64,000 nucleotides of DNA from NCBI RefSeq assembly GCF_000691505.1, contig NZ_JMIP02000025.1, positions 1 through 64,000 of the forward strand, given 5' to 3'. This stretch comes from Halostagnicola sp. A56 (GTDB taxonomy: Archaea > Halobacteriota > Halobacteria > Halobacteriales > Natrialbaceae). The notes beneath the pieces are model-generated. The model was given only the letters and a program-made list of their open reading frames with translations, ran no database searches and was not told the origin of the DNA. Positions 1 to 9,784 of the stretch are shown piece after piece (position 1 is the stretch's first letter; each line of letters starts with the position of its first letter). Position numbers and translations under genes: made by a program.

Positions 1-24
1 TTAGGACTATCATTCGTCGAGTAA

Positions 25-273
25 CTTGGTTGTGTTACCTTGCCCGCTGTGACTTCTAGCTATTCGTACACTGGTGGCGATCGCGGCTGGACTGGTGATG
101 TTCCGAAGATGCGCCTCTCTATCGAGAAACTCTCGAGTCTCGGGTGGGAACCAGCAATGTCGAGCCATGATGCGGTTCGCCGAGGGACACAAGATCTGGT
201 CGACGAATTAACCTCGAATACTCAATTGGCTTCTGACTATGCTCGAGATTTCCTCAACTCTCGGAAGCGGTAG
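25..273 (+). pseudogene. Epimerase (UDP-glucose 4-epimerase type), C-terminal fragment
   Basis: About 80 residues in an open frame that has no start codon of its own, carrying the 'YTGGDRGWTGDVPKM' block that lies near the end of NAD-dependent nucleotide-sugar epimerases of the extended SDR family. These enzymes interconvert UDP-sugars for glycan synthesis. The Rossmann fold and the catalytic YxxxK are absent, so this piece cannot be active. An N-terminal epimerase piece lies at 45367-45754 on the other strand; the two could be ends of one gene, but the middle (roughly 120 residues) is missing, so this is inference. An in-frame stop at 22-24 marks the 5' limit. Confidence 0.75.
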
Positions 274-378
274 TGAACCGCCTCGAGGTCAAGCCCTGAG
301 GCACTCGGCCTACTCCGCCTGTAGAAACCCTTTATTTTCGTTAATGATATTGAGACAGAGTATCTTGAGAAAGATGAT

Positions 379-930
379 TTGATAGAGCAGTTGACTTCTG
401 ATTTCTTTGCGATACTATTTCAGGAAGTAAGAGATACAGATAATCATCGACCAGATTCCAGAGTTCGGGAGTTCTTTATCGACTACCTGCTTGTTGGCAT
501 ATACTTGTATCGTGATGATGACGAGATGTTATCTTTGGTCTTTGAGAATGTCGTTGAATTCTATGACCGGACAGTAAGCAGTGGGGAGGAAGAGGGTGCT
601 CGATGGATCTATAGGTATCTGAAACTCGCTGGTTGTATTCTTGATCAGTATGAAGACTTAATTGAGGCCCAAAAACTGGTTGAGGACCGGCTGATTTCAG
701 ATTTCTATGAGCCGTCAGCTCATATGAGTCAAGCATTGATCCCAAAGACCGCTGAATTAGGCTATCCAACTGATCTACATCATAATCTTCCCACTCTCTC
801 GGCTGATCAGGTCTGGGGGCCTCACCTTCAGGAAGCTGTCAAAAGCGAGTTCTACGAGGATATCGGTGAGAAGTGTATTCAGTATCATGATGAGTTGAAG
901 GAGAAAAGTGAGATGGATGATGCGAAGTGA
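379..930 (+). CDS. Hypothetical acidic protein, possibly 5'-truncated
   Basis: A 183-residue acidic helical protein with a possible TTG start. The frame stays open upstream to about 322, so the 5' end may be a broken join rather than a real start. No signal peptide, membrane span or family motif is recognised. It is followed by about 120 bp without a gene. Function unknown. Confidence 0.45.
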   Translation: MIEQLTSDFFAILFQEVRDTDNHRPDSRVREFFIDYLLVGIYLYRDDDEMLSLVFENVVEFYDRTVSSGEEEGARWIYRYLKLAGCILDQYEDLIEAQKLVEDRLISDFYEPSAHMSQALIPKTAELGYPTDLHHNLPTLSADQVWGPHLQEAVKSEFYEDIGEKCIQYHDELKEKSEMDDAK

Positions 931-1052
931 TTTTTAGTATTTGTATAGAACGGTACTCGATGGAGGGGACATTATTGGGGAATCGTGGCGATGTCCACTA
1001 TTAGTTATGCGGTACATGAGTGCAACGACGGATGTGATGACCGTAGCTACTG

Positions 1053-1650
1053 CTATTCCTCCTGTAGCTCTCTGTAATCCTCAGCCAGCTGTGCAAATCG
1101 TTCGTCGGCCTCTTCGCTAAGTTGCTCTAGTTCTTCGATTTCCTCCTCTGCTTGTTGTTCCATAACTTCGATAGTATCCTCAAAGAATTGCTCTACGTCA
1201 GGCCAATTATCAATCACCCACTTAGTCGGGTCAAAGTATGGCTTGGTAATGTGGCCAAAATGCTGTTCGAAATCACGGTCATCGTCTTCTCGATGAAGGT
1301 CATCGACCATGACAACGAGAGACTTGGTCCGTTCTAATTTTGATGTCCGTGCTTGTAACGGTAAGACGTTCTCATGCTGTGCATAGTGCCGCAGACCCAG
1401 AACTGTTCTCGATGACTCTTTCCTCATATATTCGTTTTTCACCTGCTGCAAATCCTCCCCAAACGATTGACCAACCCCGTTTTGAAGCGTCCTTTGCTGT
1501 TGGAGAAGAGTGTAGAGGCCTGAAAGATAGTGGTGGAGTCTCCGTTCAACTTCAAAAACATAGCCTTGTGTCTCGAGTTGCTGAGTCCGTTCTGTTGCGT
1601 GCGAGATTTCCTGTCTGTGGATATCTTTCAAATCGTGGTAATCATTCAGT
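1053..1650 (-). pseudogene. Hypothetical Glu-rich coiled-coil protein, 5'-truncated
   Basis: About 195 residues rich in Glu, Gln and Arg; the last 60 residues are a strongly predicted acidic coiled coil (many EE and EL repeats). The open frame runs upstream past the first Met at 1631 to the join with cheR sequence near 1650, so the N-terminus is missing. The stop codon at 1053 looks native. No family recognised. It may be a cytoplasmic structural or regulatory protein, but this is not supported beyond composition. Confidence 0.5.
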
Positions 1651-2016
1651 AGTGTGGTCGACGACGTCTCGAGTCAGCTGGACTTTCTCGAGCGCCCGAC
1701 CCAGTACATCACGAAACAGGAGGACTCCGTCAAAGTCGCCAGGACGATTCGAAAACTCGTCGAGTTCGAACGCCACGACCTGATCAACGGCAGATCGAAG
1801 TCCGGCTTCGATATGGTCGTCTGTCGGAACATCCTCATCTACATCAACGACGAGCACAAGACGCCGATTTTCGAGACGATCCGAGACTCGCTCGTCGACG
1901 GCGGCTACATGGTCATCGGCAAATCCGAGACGATCCCGATCGGAATGCGAACGGAATTCGACTCGGTGAACGCGGGCGATAAGACCTACCAGTATCCCGG
2001 CGACGCGGAATCGTAA
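1648..2016 (+). pseudogene. cheR: Chemotaxis methyltransferase CheR, C-terminal fragment
   Basis: CheR uses S-adenosylmethionine to methylate glutamates of chemoreceptors. The fragment holds the C-terminal half of the Rossmann methyltransferase domain, with the diagnostic 'FDMVVCRNILIYI' strand-loop and the 'DGGYMVIGKSE' strand. The N-terminal helical domain and the SAM-binding GxGxG loop are missing. High local GC and a TCGA-rich codon pattern resemble chromosomal haloarchaeal genes more than the AT-richer neighbour to the left. The 5' end abuts the hypothetical gene on the minus strand near 1650. Not functional as it stands. Confidence 0.85.
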
Positions 2017-2072
2017 TCTCCTCCCAGCGACCAGCATCGTAACTTCCACCCACCGACGCGGAAGCGTATTCG

Positions 2073-2684
2073 GCTCGTATTATCCTGTTGCTACTCTGGG
2101 AAACGGGCGCGCGTACGGGCGCGGTTCGTGGACTTGATCTCCAAGATCTCGATCTCGATGGATCGCACCCTCGCCTTTCTGGTCCGGCAATTCACTTCGT
2201 CCACCGTCCGGAGACGGGTACGCCACTCAAAAATCAGGACAAAGGAACTCGCTGGAACCGAATTAGTGAGATCGCGGCTCGGTACATCTCCGATTACATC
2301 GAGTACCATCGTGACGATGTGACCGATGATCACGGGCGCGAACCCCTGCTTACGTCTAGGTACGGTCGTCTGTCTGGCAACGCGATTCGAAAGTCACTGT
2401 ATAGGGTCACTCGACCCTGTTGGCGCGGCGAACCGTGTCCTCACGATCGCGATCCCGAAGAGTGCGACGCCACCGAGCTCGATCAGGCGAGCAAGTGCCC
2501 GTCGTCCCGATCTCCACACGATGTCCGCAGTGGTCGGGTAACCTATTATCGTCGAGAGGATGCGCCACGGCGAATCGTCAGAGACCGGCTCAACGCGAGC
2601 GAGGATATTCTCGATCGCCACTACGACCGCCGCTCTGATCGCGAACAGGCTGACCAGCGCAGCAAATTCCTCCCTGATCTCTAA
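2073..2684 (+). pseudogene. Tyrosine recombinase/integrase, C-terminal catalytic fragment
   Basis: The fragment covers the catalytic domain of a XerC/D-like tyrosine recombinase. The first Arg is in 'ETGARTGAVRGLDLQDL', the HxxR box is 'SPHDVRSGR', and the nucleophile is probably the Tyr of 'RHYDRRS' near the end. The N-terminal SAM-like DNA-binding domain is missing; a matching kind of N-terminal piece lies at 48939-49370 on the other strand and could be its other half (inference). A tRNA 3'-end-like sequence follows about 140 bp downstream, as expected for an integrase next to its attachment site. Confidence 0.8.
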
Positions 2685-2820
2685 ACCCATGAATGACACA
2701 AAGAGCGTCGCAATCCGCTGGATCATCGCTACCCATCGTGCCCGTGAGAACGCCGAGCATCGGCGAGGCGGTCGAACGGACCGCGATGGGTTCGAATCAG
2801 GGAGCAGCTTGCTGCGACCG

Positions 2821-2846
2821 TGGTTCGAATCCCGTCGTGCCTTTTA
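2821..2846 (+). other. tRNA 3'-end-like attachment site
   Basis: The stretch begins with TGGTTCGAATCCCGTCGTGC and runs into CTTTTAG. It matches a T-loop plus acceptor 3' strand of a haloarchaeal tRNA ending in a T-tract. The 5' half of the T-stem and the rest of a tRNA do not fold upstream, so it is not a complete tRNA gene. A tRNA 3' end about 140 bp past an integrase gene is the usual form of an att site. Whether it is attP, attL or attR is not known. Confidence 0.5.
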
Positions 2847-2849
2847 GAA

Positions 2850-3394
2850 ACTAATCGCCGGTAATTCTACCTATTCGTAAGCGTCGAGTTGGCTATGGTA
2901 GACATTCGGAAGATATTTGTTTCGATATATGGACCTCTCGAGATACGTGCCGTTTCCTCCGTCTGCTATCGTTTTCCATTGTTCTCGACAGCACACCGAA
3001 TCGACCGACTTCGTTCCTGTTGTGGAAGCGAACGTCCTCGAGACTCGCCCCCCAGCGGTTTTATTCTATCACATACAGACATCTGCTACAGTAATTCATA
3101 GTGATTATTCGGTGGATTGTGATTTCTACAGAACCCACAGAGGGCACCATGTACAGAAATCTGTTACAGAGATTTGTTACAGATACCTACTCCAGATAGC
3201 TACCACAGCTATCTGGCAGGGGAACCGGAGAACACAATCTGATGCAGGGCCCCGCGCCACTGGCGAGCGCTTTTACACGGCTTGGTGCAACGCCACACCC
3301 TCTCGAGTAGGGTTCTACGCACGCAAACCTTGGGGTCGAGGCCGGAGGAACCACCTCCAAGACCACACGGATGATCGACCAACTACAGGATGTC
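2850..3394. other. Gene-poor stretch with short repeats
   Basis: No convincing coding frame. It contains several copies of a repeat around CTGYTACAG (near 3083, 3162 and 3172) and the hairpin at 3192-3216, then a GC-rich structured stretch to about 3360. This could be a plasmid control or origin region, but no replication gene is directly attached. Confidence 0.4.
3192..3216. repeat. Perfect 10-bp inverted repeat
   Basis: CCAGATAGCT, a 5-base loop, then AGCTATCTGG. It sits directly after the CTGTTACAG-like repeats and could be a hairpin terminator or a protein-binding site. Confidence 0.6.
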
Positions 3395-3793
3395 CTACTG
3401 GTCTTCGCTCCCCATTTCGGCGGATCGCTGCTCGAGTTTCTGATCAATAATGGTGACAGAGCGTTCCACATCCGACGCACTGACCTCATCACCGTTGTCC
3501 AGAAGCTTCTCGCGATACGAGTGGAGCGTCACCGACAGCCGGAGAGCATCGGATCGAGGAATCTCTACATTTCGACCTTCCCCGTCCGAACCATCGATAC
3601 TGCCTCGTAAGTCGAGAAGTCGATGGGCTTCCCGGAGTTCGTCTTTCTTCATGGCAGATTTAGCCATGCGTTCTACGGCGAACAGATATGCATCGATATC
3701 GTGTTTCTCCCGATCTAACCGAATTGGATCGGTTAATTCATCGAGTCGGTTCAACGCCCCATGCACCGTTTTGTATATCTTTCCGTTCTCCAT
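3395..3793 (-). CDS. Conserved haloarchaeal plasmid-type hypothetical protein
   Basis: A 132-residue soluble, acidic protein. The ATG at 3793 is preceded by a GAGG box; an alternative start is four codons upstream (3805). The sequence has an N-terminal block 'GKIYKTVHGALNRLDELTD' and a C-terminal helical part 'LRLSVTLHSYREKLLDNGDEV'. I recognise the style of small proteins carried on haloarchaeal plasmids but no characterised family. Complete at both ends, with no frameshift. Confidence 0.6.
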   Translation of the reverse strand: MENGKIYKTVHGALNRLDELTDPIRLDREKHDIDAYLFAVERMAKSAMKKDELREAHRLLDLRGSIDGSDGEGRNVEIPRSDALRLSVTLHSYREKLLDNGDEVSASDVERSVTIIDQKLEQRSAEMGSEDQ

Positions 3794-4142
3794 TCCTCTT
3801 TTCACCCACCTTCGATAATTCTAATATGGCTACCACCAATAACGTTAGTATTTCTGAAGGTTTGACCTATACTCGAGTCAGAGACCGATCAGGACCAACC
3901 CTGCTTTCGTGAGTGTCGATTCTATCGGACTCAAGAGCGAAGACATTCAGGTCGAGAGAGGTGGATAGAGATGTTTTCTTGCGCTCTTACGTACGTTGTT
4001 GATTTCAGAACGTTGCGTTGGCAGAATGCTGATGAATCTCGCTCCAATTTTCGAGCTTCGGTTTGACACCTCATTGCATTCTTTTCCAACTCTTTTGCGA
4101 GTGTCTCGAAGTCACTCCCATTTACTTCGATTAAATCAAACT

Positions 4143-4289
4143 ATGTCTAATAATCAAACCACAATTCGCCTTACATCCGAAGAGTTAGATGCTCTACGTA
4201 AGGCCACAGCGGAGAGGTTCGGTGAGGGTCGGCGAGTACCACGAGGCGTCATGGTCAGACTACTGAGCGAGGATTATATCAATGAGTGA
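4143..4289 (+). CDS. Small MetJ/Arc-like (ribbon-helix-helix type) protein
   Basis: 48 residues starting at the ATG at 4143: 'QTTIRLTSEELDALRKA', the beta-strand plus helix order of ribbon-helix-helix DNA-binding proteins. First of three small genes that overlap by ATGA-type junctions, so an operon. Likely a plasmid or virus regulator, perhaps of its own operon. Confidence 0.5.
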   Translation: MSNNQTTIRLTSEELDALRKATAERFGEGRRVPRGVMVRLLSEDYINE

Positions 4290-4674
4290 GCAAGTGTTCT
4301 CAAATCGGCTGGATTCAAACACAAGTACCGTTCGGGTAAATCTGCAACACCATGAGTACCAAATCTTGCAAGAGTGTTTCGAGCAAGCGGGTAAACCTCA
4401 ACCAGATACTCGCCTCTCTCACAACTCGGCTTTCAAAGATTGGTGCCGTCATGCGGTTTTGCATGGACAGGTAGATCCTACCTCTTTCGAGGTAGAAGCG
4501 GTTGATTGGGAGAGTAGTTCATATTGGCCGGGGGATGTCGTATTTACCCCATCGGAAGTATCAAGCCTCAAAGAAGTTACACCTGAAGTCGATAGATTCC
4601 GGTCCAACGGTAAGCTCGCTCGAGCCTTCCGTGAGGTCCTTTCTGAGTTTTTGGAAGGTGTCCAGTATGAGTGA
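4282..4674 (+). CDS. Hypothetical protein, second gene of a small operon
   Basis: 130 residues, overlapping the upstream gene by 8 bp. The N-terminal part 'TVRVNLQHHEYQILQECFEQAG' again looks like a short DNA-binding or RHH-like segment, followed by an acidic, Trp-containing middle. No catalytic motif. Overlaps the next ORF at its stop. Function unknown; co-expression with the two neighbours is implied. Confidence 0.5.
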   Translation: MSEQVFSNRLDSNTSTVRVNLQHHEYQILQECFEQAGKPQPDTRLSHNSAFKDWCRHAVLHGQVDPTSFEVEAVDWESSSYWPGDVVFTPSEVSSLKEVTPEVDRFRSNGKLARAFREVLSEFLEGVQYE

Positions 4675-4795
4675 GTCGTTCGAGTTGTCGGACGATACAC
4701 TGGACAAACTCACCGCAGTCAAGCGGTCTACCAGATTGCCTGACGATGCCTCGCCGGAGAAGGTAATCCGCGTAATGGCAAACGCTCTGTTTCCG
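4667..4795 (+). pseudogene. Third small operon gene, 3'-truncated
   Basis: Begins at an ATG overlapping the previous stop: 'MSESFELSDDTLDKLTAVK', then a helix 'PEKVIRVMANAL'. It again resembles an RHH-type regulator. The frame runs into antisense sulfatase sequence from about 4795, so the native C-terminus is lost. Confidence 0.45.
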
Positions 4796-5360
4796 ATGGC
4801 AGTAGTTCTTCGTATTCTTTTGGATCCTCGTGAAGATCAAATATCTGCTCATTGAGAATTTTACCAGATGTGATATCTCGTTCTAGTATCGCTTTCCACC
4901 GCGTTCCTCGGGCTGCGAATCGGCGGGCTCCTTCGTGTTCGTCCTCGCCGGTTGCACTCGAGTAGACGAAATCGTCTTCCCCTCGTTCCAGAAGCCCGTT
5001 TTCGGTTACGAGCGGAGTACCGGGCAACTCGTCGTTCGAGAGACCAGCGTATTCGAGGATTGTCGGGACGATATCGAGCGTACTCACGGGGGTCTCAACC
5101 GTCTCACCGATCGGTTCACCAGGTGGGGACACCAACAGCGGCACGTGAAGTAGTGACTCGTGAAGGTGTCGCGGGTGCGTGAAATAGCCGTGTTCGCCGA
5201 ACGCATCTCCGTGATCTGCTGTAATTATGACAAGACTTGCCTTCAAAAGGTTACGTTCTTTCAATCCGTTAAAGAATATCCTTAGCTGATCGTCAAGATA
5301 TCGAATTTCTCCGTCATACAAGTTGATCAATAGCTGTCGCTCGGTTTCAGTAATCTTCTC
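4796..5360 (-). pseudogene. Sulfatase (alkaline phosphatase superfamily), C-terminal piece
   Basis: Carries the C-terminal metal-binding part of a sulfatase: 'LVIITADHGDAFGEHGYFTHP', the typical xxDHG motif, then the 'STLDIVPTILEYAGL' block. The 5' end is the 18-bp stretch 5343-5360, which is identical to 32051-32068 inside the N-terminal sulfatase piece at 31546-32068. Joining the two through this stretch restores one continuous frame (EKITET codons line up). The 3' end is cut near 4796. Sulfatases hydrolyse sulfate esters of polysaccharides; here the enzyme is split and inactive. Confidence 0.8.
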
Positions 5361-5695
5361 TTCGAGTATTTCGATTGTAGTATCACCGTTCACCTCGGGC
5401 CATTGGCGTGTATCTCCATGCTTTATACGCGTTTCAAAAAATCTCGTAAAACAGTTTCGACTAACTCGAAGCGATCTATACGAGTGGTGATTTATACTAT
5501 CGGTGTACTGCAGGTCAGCGCAGGTACCGTAATAGAACGAATGCTCTTATTACGGTCATTGTTGGTGGCTGAAATCGGCGCCAGCGGTGACCGCAAAGTC
5601 GACTCCAGAACGACTCGGATCGGCGACTGACCTTCGCTCAAAGAATTTCATGTTACGTCGAAACCACTAGGAGGCTCTTCACCAACAATGTGCTT
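5361..5695. other. Join region without a recognisable gene
   Basis: Short open stretches on both strands, none with a start codon, family motif or consistent codon use. On the minus strand the frame entering the sulfatase piece reads 'HGDTRQWPEVNGDTT', which belongs to some other broken gene. Confidence 0.35.
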
Positions 5696-5699
5696 CACA

Positions 5700-5945
5700 G
5701 GAGGGATACGCGGTCATTACACCGACCAGTAGGTATGCTGACCATAGGAAATTCCAATGGAGCATCGTACACTACACTGCGCTAGGAATGATGGACCCAC
5801 TGCCCACTTCGGTCCCGAGGAATAGCGGTCCGGCATCATAATAGAACAGTGCCTCAGAGGGACCGAAAAACACGAGCCCAGTCGAAAGGCTGGTTGAAAA
5901 CAGCATTGCGAAAAAACGAAAACGCAGGATCTTCGTCTTCGCCGC
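5700..5945 (-). pseudogene. BCCT-family transporter, internal fragment with in-frame stop
   Basis: BCCT carriers import glycine betaine or related osmolytes. The fragment reads 'STGLVFFGPSEALFYY', the conserved segment after a transmembrane helix of the family, then after an in-frame TAG at 5772-5774 continues in the same frame as 'TMLHWNFLWSAYLLVGV'. The stop is one C-to-T step from CAG. Both gene ends are missing. It is fused in frame to the DUF2891 fragment upstream, which makes a misleading longer ORF. Confidence 0.7.
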
Positions 5946-6506
5946 CGGGTTTGAGAACGCGGAGTTCTGGTGCGTTCCGACTCTGAACGGACGGTCTTGT
6001 GTGAGAAATTCGGATTCGACGAGGGAGACGATTTTCTGTTCCAGCGGTTCGATAACTTCCCGCCAGGCAGCCGCTTGGCCGCTATTCCACAGGTGCAGTT
6101 CCGCCGCAAGATGTAGCAACCACGCCCAGCCGTACGGTTTTTCGAAGGATTCGTTCGCCTCGAAACAGTCGACCTCTCGAGCGACGTTGTCGGCGGTAAC
6201 TCGAGCGTCGATGCTCGCCGTGATCTCGGCCGCCGCTGGATGATCGTCGAACAGCCGAAGCTGACGGAGCAACGCCCAGTGGCTATGGACCGACGAGTGC
6301 CAGTCGTAGCAGCCGTAGAAAACGGGATGGCGGTCTCTCGGCCGTTCGGGCCCCTTCGGGGACTCCACCGACCGAACGAAGTGGGGAAATTCTGTTTCGA
6401 TCGAATCGAGCGGATGCTGTGAGAGCGTTGCTGCAAACTCCGGCCCGATCCAATCGCTTTTTCCCGAAAGAATCCACTCCGTTTCGACGTTCGTAATCGG
6501 GCCCAT
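5946..6506 (-). pseudogene. DUF2891 family protein, C-terminally truncated
   Basis: Starts at ATG 6506 and carries the family signature 'VFYGCYDWHSSVHSHWALL' and the helical repeats around it. Members are about 330-350 residues; this copy stops being recognisable after about 185 residues and then runs into BCCT transporter sequence. The biochemical role of DUF2891 is not established. The N-terminus looks native. Confidence 0.8.
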
Positions 6507-6697
6507 CTCTCGACGAATTTCATCTTTTTCGCCTGCATCCAGTTTTCGCTGTTTCGGTCGTCTGTTTTTGACTCAGCGACGCCTCGAGTGCCAGCCGACG
6601 CGGAACAGTGAACAGAGAAATGAATTAGATGCCGAACAGGGTCGATTCCTGTTGAAATAGAAAAATAAATCCAGCGCGTATACATCATATATTAGTA

Positions 6698-6964
6698 GTG
6701 TATAATTCAGTAGCCGCCCTTTGTATCGGCGTCATAGTTGGATTTGCGTTACTCATCTACGAGTTTGTCTTGACATCATATATTGAGGATCGCATCGATG
6801 AACGTGGTACAACCGTTTTACATATATTGGGTACAGGTGGCGGATCAGGAGTGATGATCTGGCTCACGGACACCTACCTCTCGTCGTTCGTGTATGGACT
6901 CGTCGGACTCGTACTCGTGGTTGTCACAGTTACACTCGCCCGCCGTCTGACCGAGTACCGCTGA
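6698..6964 (+). CDS. Small three-span membrane protein
   Basis: 88 residues with a GTG start at 6698 and about three hydrophobic segments (roughly 4-26, 40-56 and 61-80), ending in an Arg-rich tail. No family recognised. It seems complete and stands alone; about 240 bp without a gene follow. Probably an integral membrane protein of unknown role. Confidence 0.55.
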   Translation: MYNSVAALCIGVIVGFALLIYEFVLTSYIEDRIDERGTTVLHILGTGGGSGVMIWLTDTYLSSFVYGLVGLVLVVVTVTLARRLTEYR

Positions 6965-7210
6965 CCGCGGCTCACCCTCGAGTTGACGGCCGTTTGTCTC
7001 ATCGCGAACATTCTATGTTGCTTGGTGATTATTCCGAGTCGGTGAGCAGATTCGAGAGAACCATCTGACCGAAAAAACTGTATTTATCGATGGTGATATT
7101 GGGTGTACAGTTAGCATCTATAGTGTGCGCGTATTTCACGCTAACATAGACCTGAAAATAGAATTTCAACAGAGCTTCAACCTATCACTACATCTACTCT
7201 CCGATATTGA
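6965..7210. other. Intergenic stretch
   Basis: AT-richer sequence with a run of possible TATA elements (for example around 7080). No gene seen. Confidence 0.4.
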
Positions 7211-8125
7211 TCAATCCGAGAGAGCCTTCAATACAACGTCGGTTCCACGCATAAGTCGATGTTCGAGGTAACTCCCCTCACTGTGACCGTCGCCCGTGTG
7301 TCGGGACTCGGTAACGCCAAGGAATGACTGCTCTTTGAGAAGCCGATAGACACGGTCTCGGCTCAATTGATCGCTCCCTGCAGCAGTTGCAATACTTTGA
7401 TAGACCTGATAAATCTCATGTGTGGAGAACGCATTCCCTTCCCGGTTCTCTGTGAGTTTCGCTAACGCCCGCAAAAGATACGTAACATGAGGTGTGGACC
7501 CTGAAACGAGTTCTTGAAACCGTTGAACTTCGGCTTTTTGCTGGCCACGTTCCACATGCTCTTCGGTCACGTGAGTGTCGTTCTCGCGCTCAGCCAATTC
7601 ACCAGCCTTCTGTAGGATATTGATTGCTTTTCGTGCATCCCCATGTTCTCGAGCTGCGAGTGCTGCAACTTTCGGAATGACACCATCTTTGAGAACGTCC
7701 TGTTTGAAGGCGTCACGGCGGTTCTCGAGAATAGTGCGTAATTGGTCAGCATCATATGGCTGGAAAATGATGTTTTCATCTTGAAGGCTTGAATCAATAC
7801 GCTCACTGAGCCGATCTCGGAACTCAATTTTGTTACTGATAGAGATGACTCCAAGATAGCAATCAGTCTTCCTAGTTTCCTCTGCTCAAGAGAGTTGCAT
7901 AAGCACATCGTCTTCACGAAGTATATCAATCTCATCAAGGAGAATAATACACACATCACGGGTCTTGAGAAGATCCCAGGGATAGCGGTAGTATTCGTTT
8001 GCGCCAATTCCTTGATCTGGAATATTCGGTGCAGACTCAGTTTGATCTGCAAGTTGAGTCGTTATTTCACGAGCAACGCGCGTCTCTGTAGGAATTGCGA
8101 CGGTGGCTGTTGTTGGGTTCATCGC
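7211..8125 (-). pseudogene. orc1: Orc1/Cdc6 initiator fragment 3 (ATPase middle to C-terminus) with in-frame stop
   Basis: Orc1/Cdc6 proteins bind origin boxes and load MCM. The piece begins just after the Walker A region ('NPTTATVAIPTETR'), includes Walker B 'IILLDEIDILRE', sensor 1 'LGVISISNKIEF', and runs through the lid to the winged helix and a native stop at 7211. A TGA at 7886-7888 interrupts the conserved 'LSRAEE' turn; it is one C-to-T step from CGA and the frame is otherwise intact. The N-terminus and P-loop are missing. The separate N-terminal scrap at 52116 could belong to it (inference). Confidence 0.85.
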
Positions 8126-8363
8126 CAACGGAACTCTTCCTTCGCTTGCTAGACAAGTCTTTAACCGATTATCTCGCTCTACAAAATCTGCGGCGAAAAA
8201 TGGCACAAGCAGCCTGTCTACTGCAGAGCGAGCGGCGTACCTCCGTCGCAAACATCCAGAATGGGATGAGGAGAGAGTCCAGCGGGTGATACAAGCCCTT
8301 AACACGACTCCCTCAAAAAGGGGGACTAATGGCAGAGACAGAGCAGATGGATCAAACCGATAG
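8126..8363 (+). pseudogene. C-terminal end of the gene upstream of moxR
   Basis: Open frame without a start, reading 'STAERAAYLRRKHPEWDEER' and ending 35 bp inside the moxR start, which shows a native overlap typical of the haloarchaeal moxR cluster. The 5' end is cut by the Orc1 fragment. The protein is probably one of the membrane/DUF proteins of that cluster, but too little is left to name it. Confidence 0.5.
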
Positions 8364-9345
8364 CGATCCAGAAGCGATCTATACTGCGATTCGAACCGAA
8401 GCCGAAAAGGTACTCGTTGGTAACGACACAGCGATTGAGCATCTCACGATTGCATTATTGACTCGTGGCCATCTTCTTCTCGAGGGAGTACCCGGCGTTG
8501 GTAAAACTACTATTGCAAATCTGTTTGCAAGCAGCACGGACCTCGACTATCAACGAATCCAGATGACGCCTGATGTTCTCCCAGCGGACATTACTGGAAC
8601 GCATATCTATCGTGAAAACCGGGGCGAATTCGAACTTCAACGTGGCCCGATCTTTGCAAACGTTGTCGTTGCAGATGAGATCAATCGAGCGACTCCAAAA
8701 ACACAAAGCGCACTCCTCGAGGCGATGCAAGAACGACAGGTCACTATCGAGGGTGAAACACTCCCGCTACCAGACCCCTTCATTGTCGTTGCAACCCAGA
8801 ATCCAATTGAGATGGAAGGCGTGTTCGAACTACCGGAAGCACAGCGGGATCGATTTCAATTCAAATTTCCTGTTGATGTTCCTGCGCGAACTGATGAGAA
8901 AGAATTGCTCGAGCGGTTCGATGAGAACCCTGGGCTTGGCCCTGACGACATCACACAGGCGGTTACGATCCCCGAGATCATCGATGCACGGTCGAAAGCA
9001 ATGGATGTCTACACAGCAGAGCCCGTTAAACAGTATATCTTAGACCTTGTCGAAGCGACTCGCGAGCACCCACAGATCATTCACGGGGCATCACCACGCG
9101 CAAGCATCACATTTCTTGATGGTGTGAAGGCTCGGGCAGCTATTTACGGACGTGATTATGCAATTCCCGGTGATGTGAAAGAACTCGCGAAATCAGTCCT
9201 CTCACACCGTCTCATCTTGAATACAGATGCCGAATTAAATGATATCAGACCTGAAACGATTATTGAAGAAGTGGTCAACAGCGTTGAACTCCCAGATACT
9301 GATGCGGCCGAAATCCGCGAGCTAAGATCAGAGACAAAAAGCTAG
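8329..9345 (+). CDS. moxR: MoxR-type AAA+ ATPase
   Basis: 338 residues and complete. Walker A 'GVPGVGKTT' at about 53-61, Walker B 'VVADEINRA' at about 112-120, and the MoxR signature 'QNPIEMEGVFELPEAQRDRF'. MoxR ATPases act as chaperones that help assemble or activate protein complexes, usually with DUF58 and von Willebrand-type partners encoded beside them. Here the expected DUF58 partner is found at 58009-59284, far away and on the other strand, so the operon has been broken. Directly downstream the sequence switches to an IclR end without a spacer. One of the few intact enzymes of the window. Confidence 0.9.
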   Translation: MAETEQMDQTDSDPEAIYTAIRTEAEKVLVGNDTAIEHLTIALLTRGHLLLEGVPGVGKTTIANLFASSTDLDYQRIQMTPDVLPADITGTHIYRENRGEFELQRGPIFANVVVADEINRATPKTQSALLEAMQERQVTIEGETLPLPDPFIVVATQNPIEMEGVFELPEAQRDRFQFKFPVDVPARTDEKELLERFDENPGLGPDDITQAVTIPEIIDARSKAMDVYTAEPVKQYILDLVEATREHPQIIHGASPRASITFLDGVKARAAIYGRDYAIPGDVKELAKSVLSHRLILNTDAELNDIRPETIIEEVVNSVELPDTDAAEIRELRSETKS

Positions 9346-9531
9346 CTCGAGTCACTCGCCATCAATTCTTTGAATATATCAGATCCTAAAAATGACCAAA
9401 TCGGAGCAATAAGTATTAATGGCCCTATTAGTCAGACGACTAAAGAGGAGTTTCGAGAGAAGTATGTTGGGCCAGTAATCAATGCAGCTGATGAGATAGA
9501 ACTTCGGTTATCCATTGAAGACGACAACTAG
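9346..9531 (+). pseudogene. IclR-family regulator, C-terminal effector-domain end
   Basis: Reads 'NDQIGAISINGPISQTTKEE' and 'VINAADEIELRLS', the final strand and helix of IclR-type effector domains. No start; it begins right after the moxR stop, so the join lies at about 9346. Two IclR N-termini occur at 19853 and 31175; either could be the partner, and the middle part is missing. Confidence 0.75.
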
Positions 9532-9784
9532 ATATACGATCGCATCACAGACTGCATCTCTGACCTTGAGCATCTTCTGTCCTAGATTGCCTCCTCGTTC
9601 AAAGTTAGTAATTGGACAACAAGTCAAAGACACAGCACAAGAAATACTTGTGTGCGTGGAGGTGCTCAGAGCCACAGCTCTCACATACATCGTTTGTTCA
9701 CTCGATTTGGGTACGGCGGTTGTACGTATTGTCTAAGACCGATAACTTAAACATCCTTGCTCTACTTCTCGATTCCGTCGTTAA
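9532..9784. other. Stretch without a recognisable gene
   Basis: Several short overlapping frames with unlike codon use and no motif. No gene called. Confidence 0.35.

Noticed and set aside
2740..2846. A complete tRNA gene
   Set aside because: Only the T-loop and 3' acceptor strand fit; no anticodon arm or matching 5' acceptor strand was found, so it is listed as an att-like site.
3230..3360. A structured non-coding RNA
   Set aside because: GC-rich with some pairing, but I could not match it to SRP RNA, RNase P or another known RNA.
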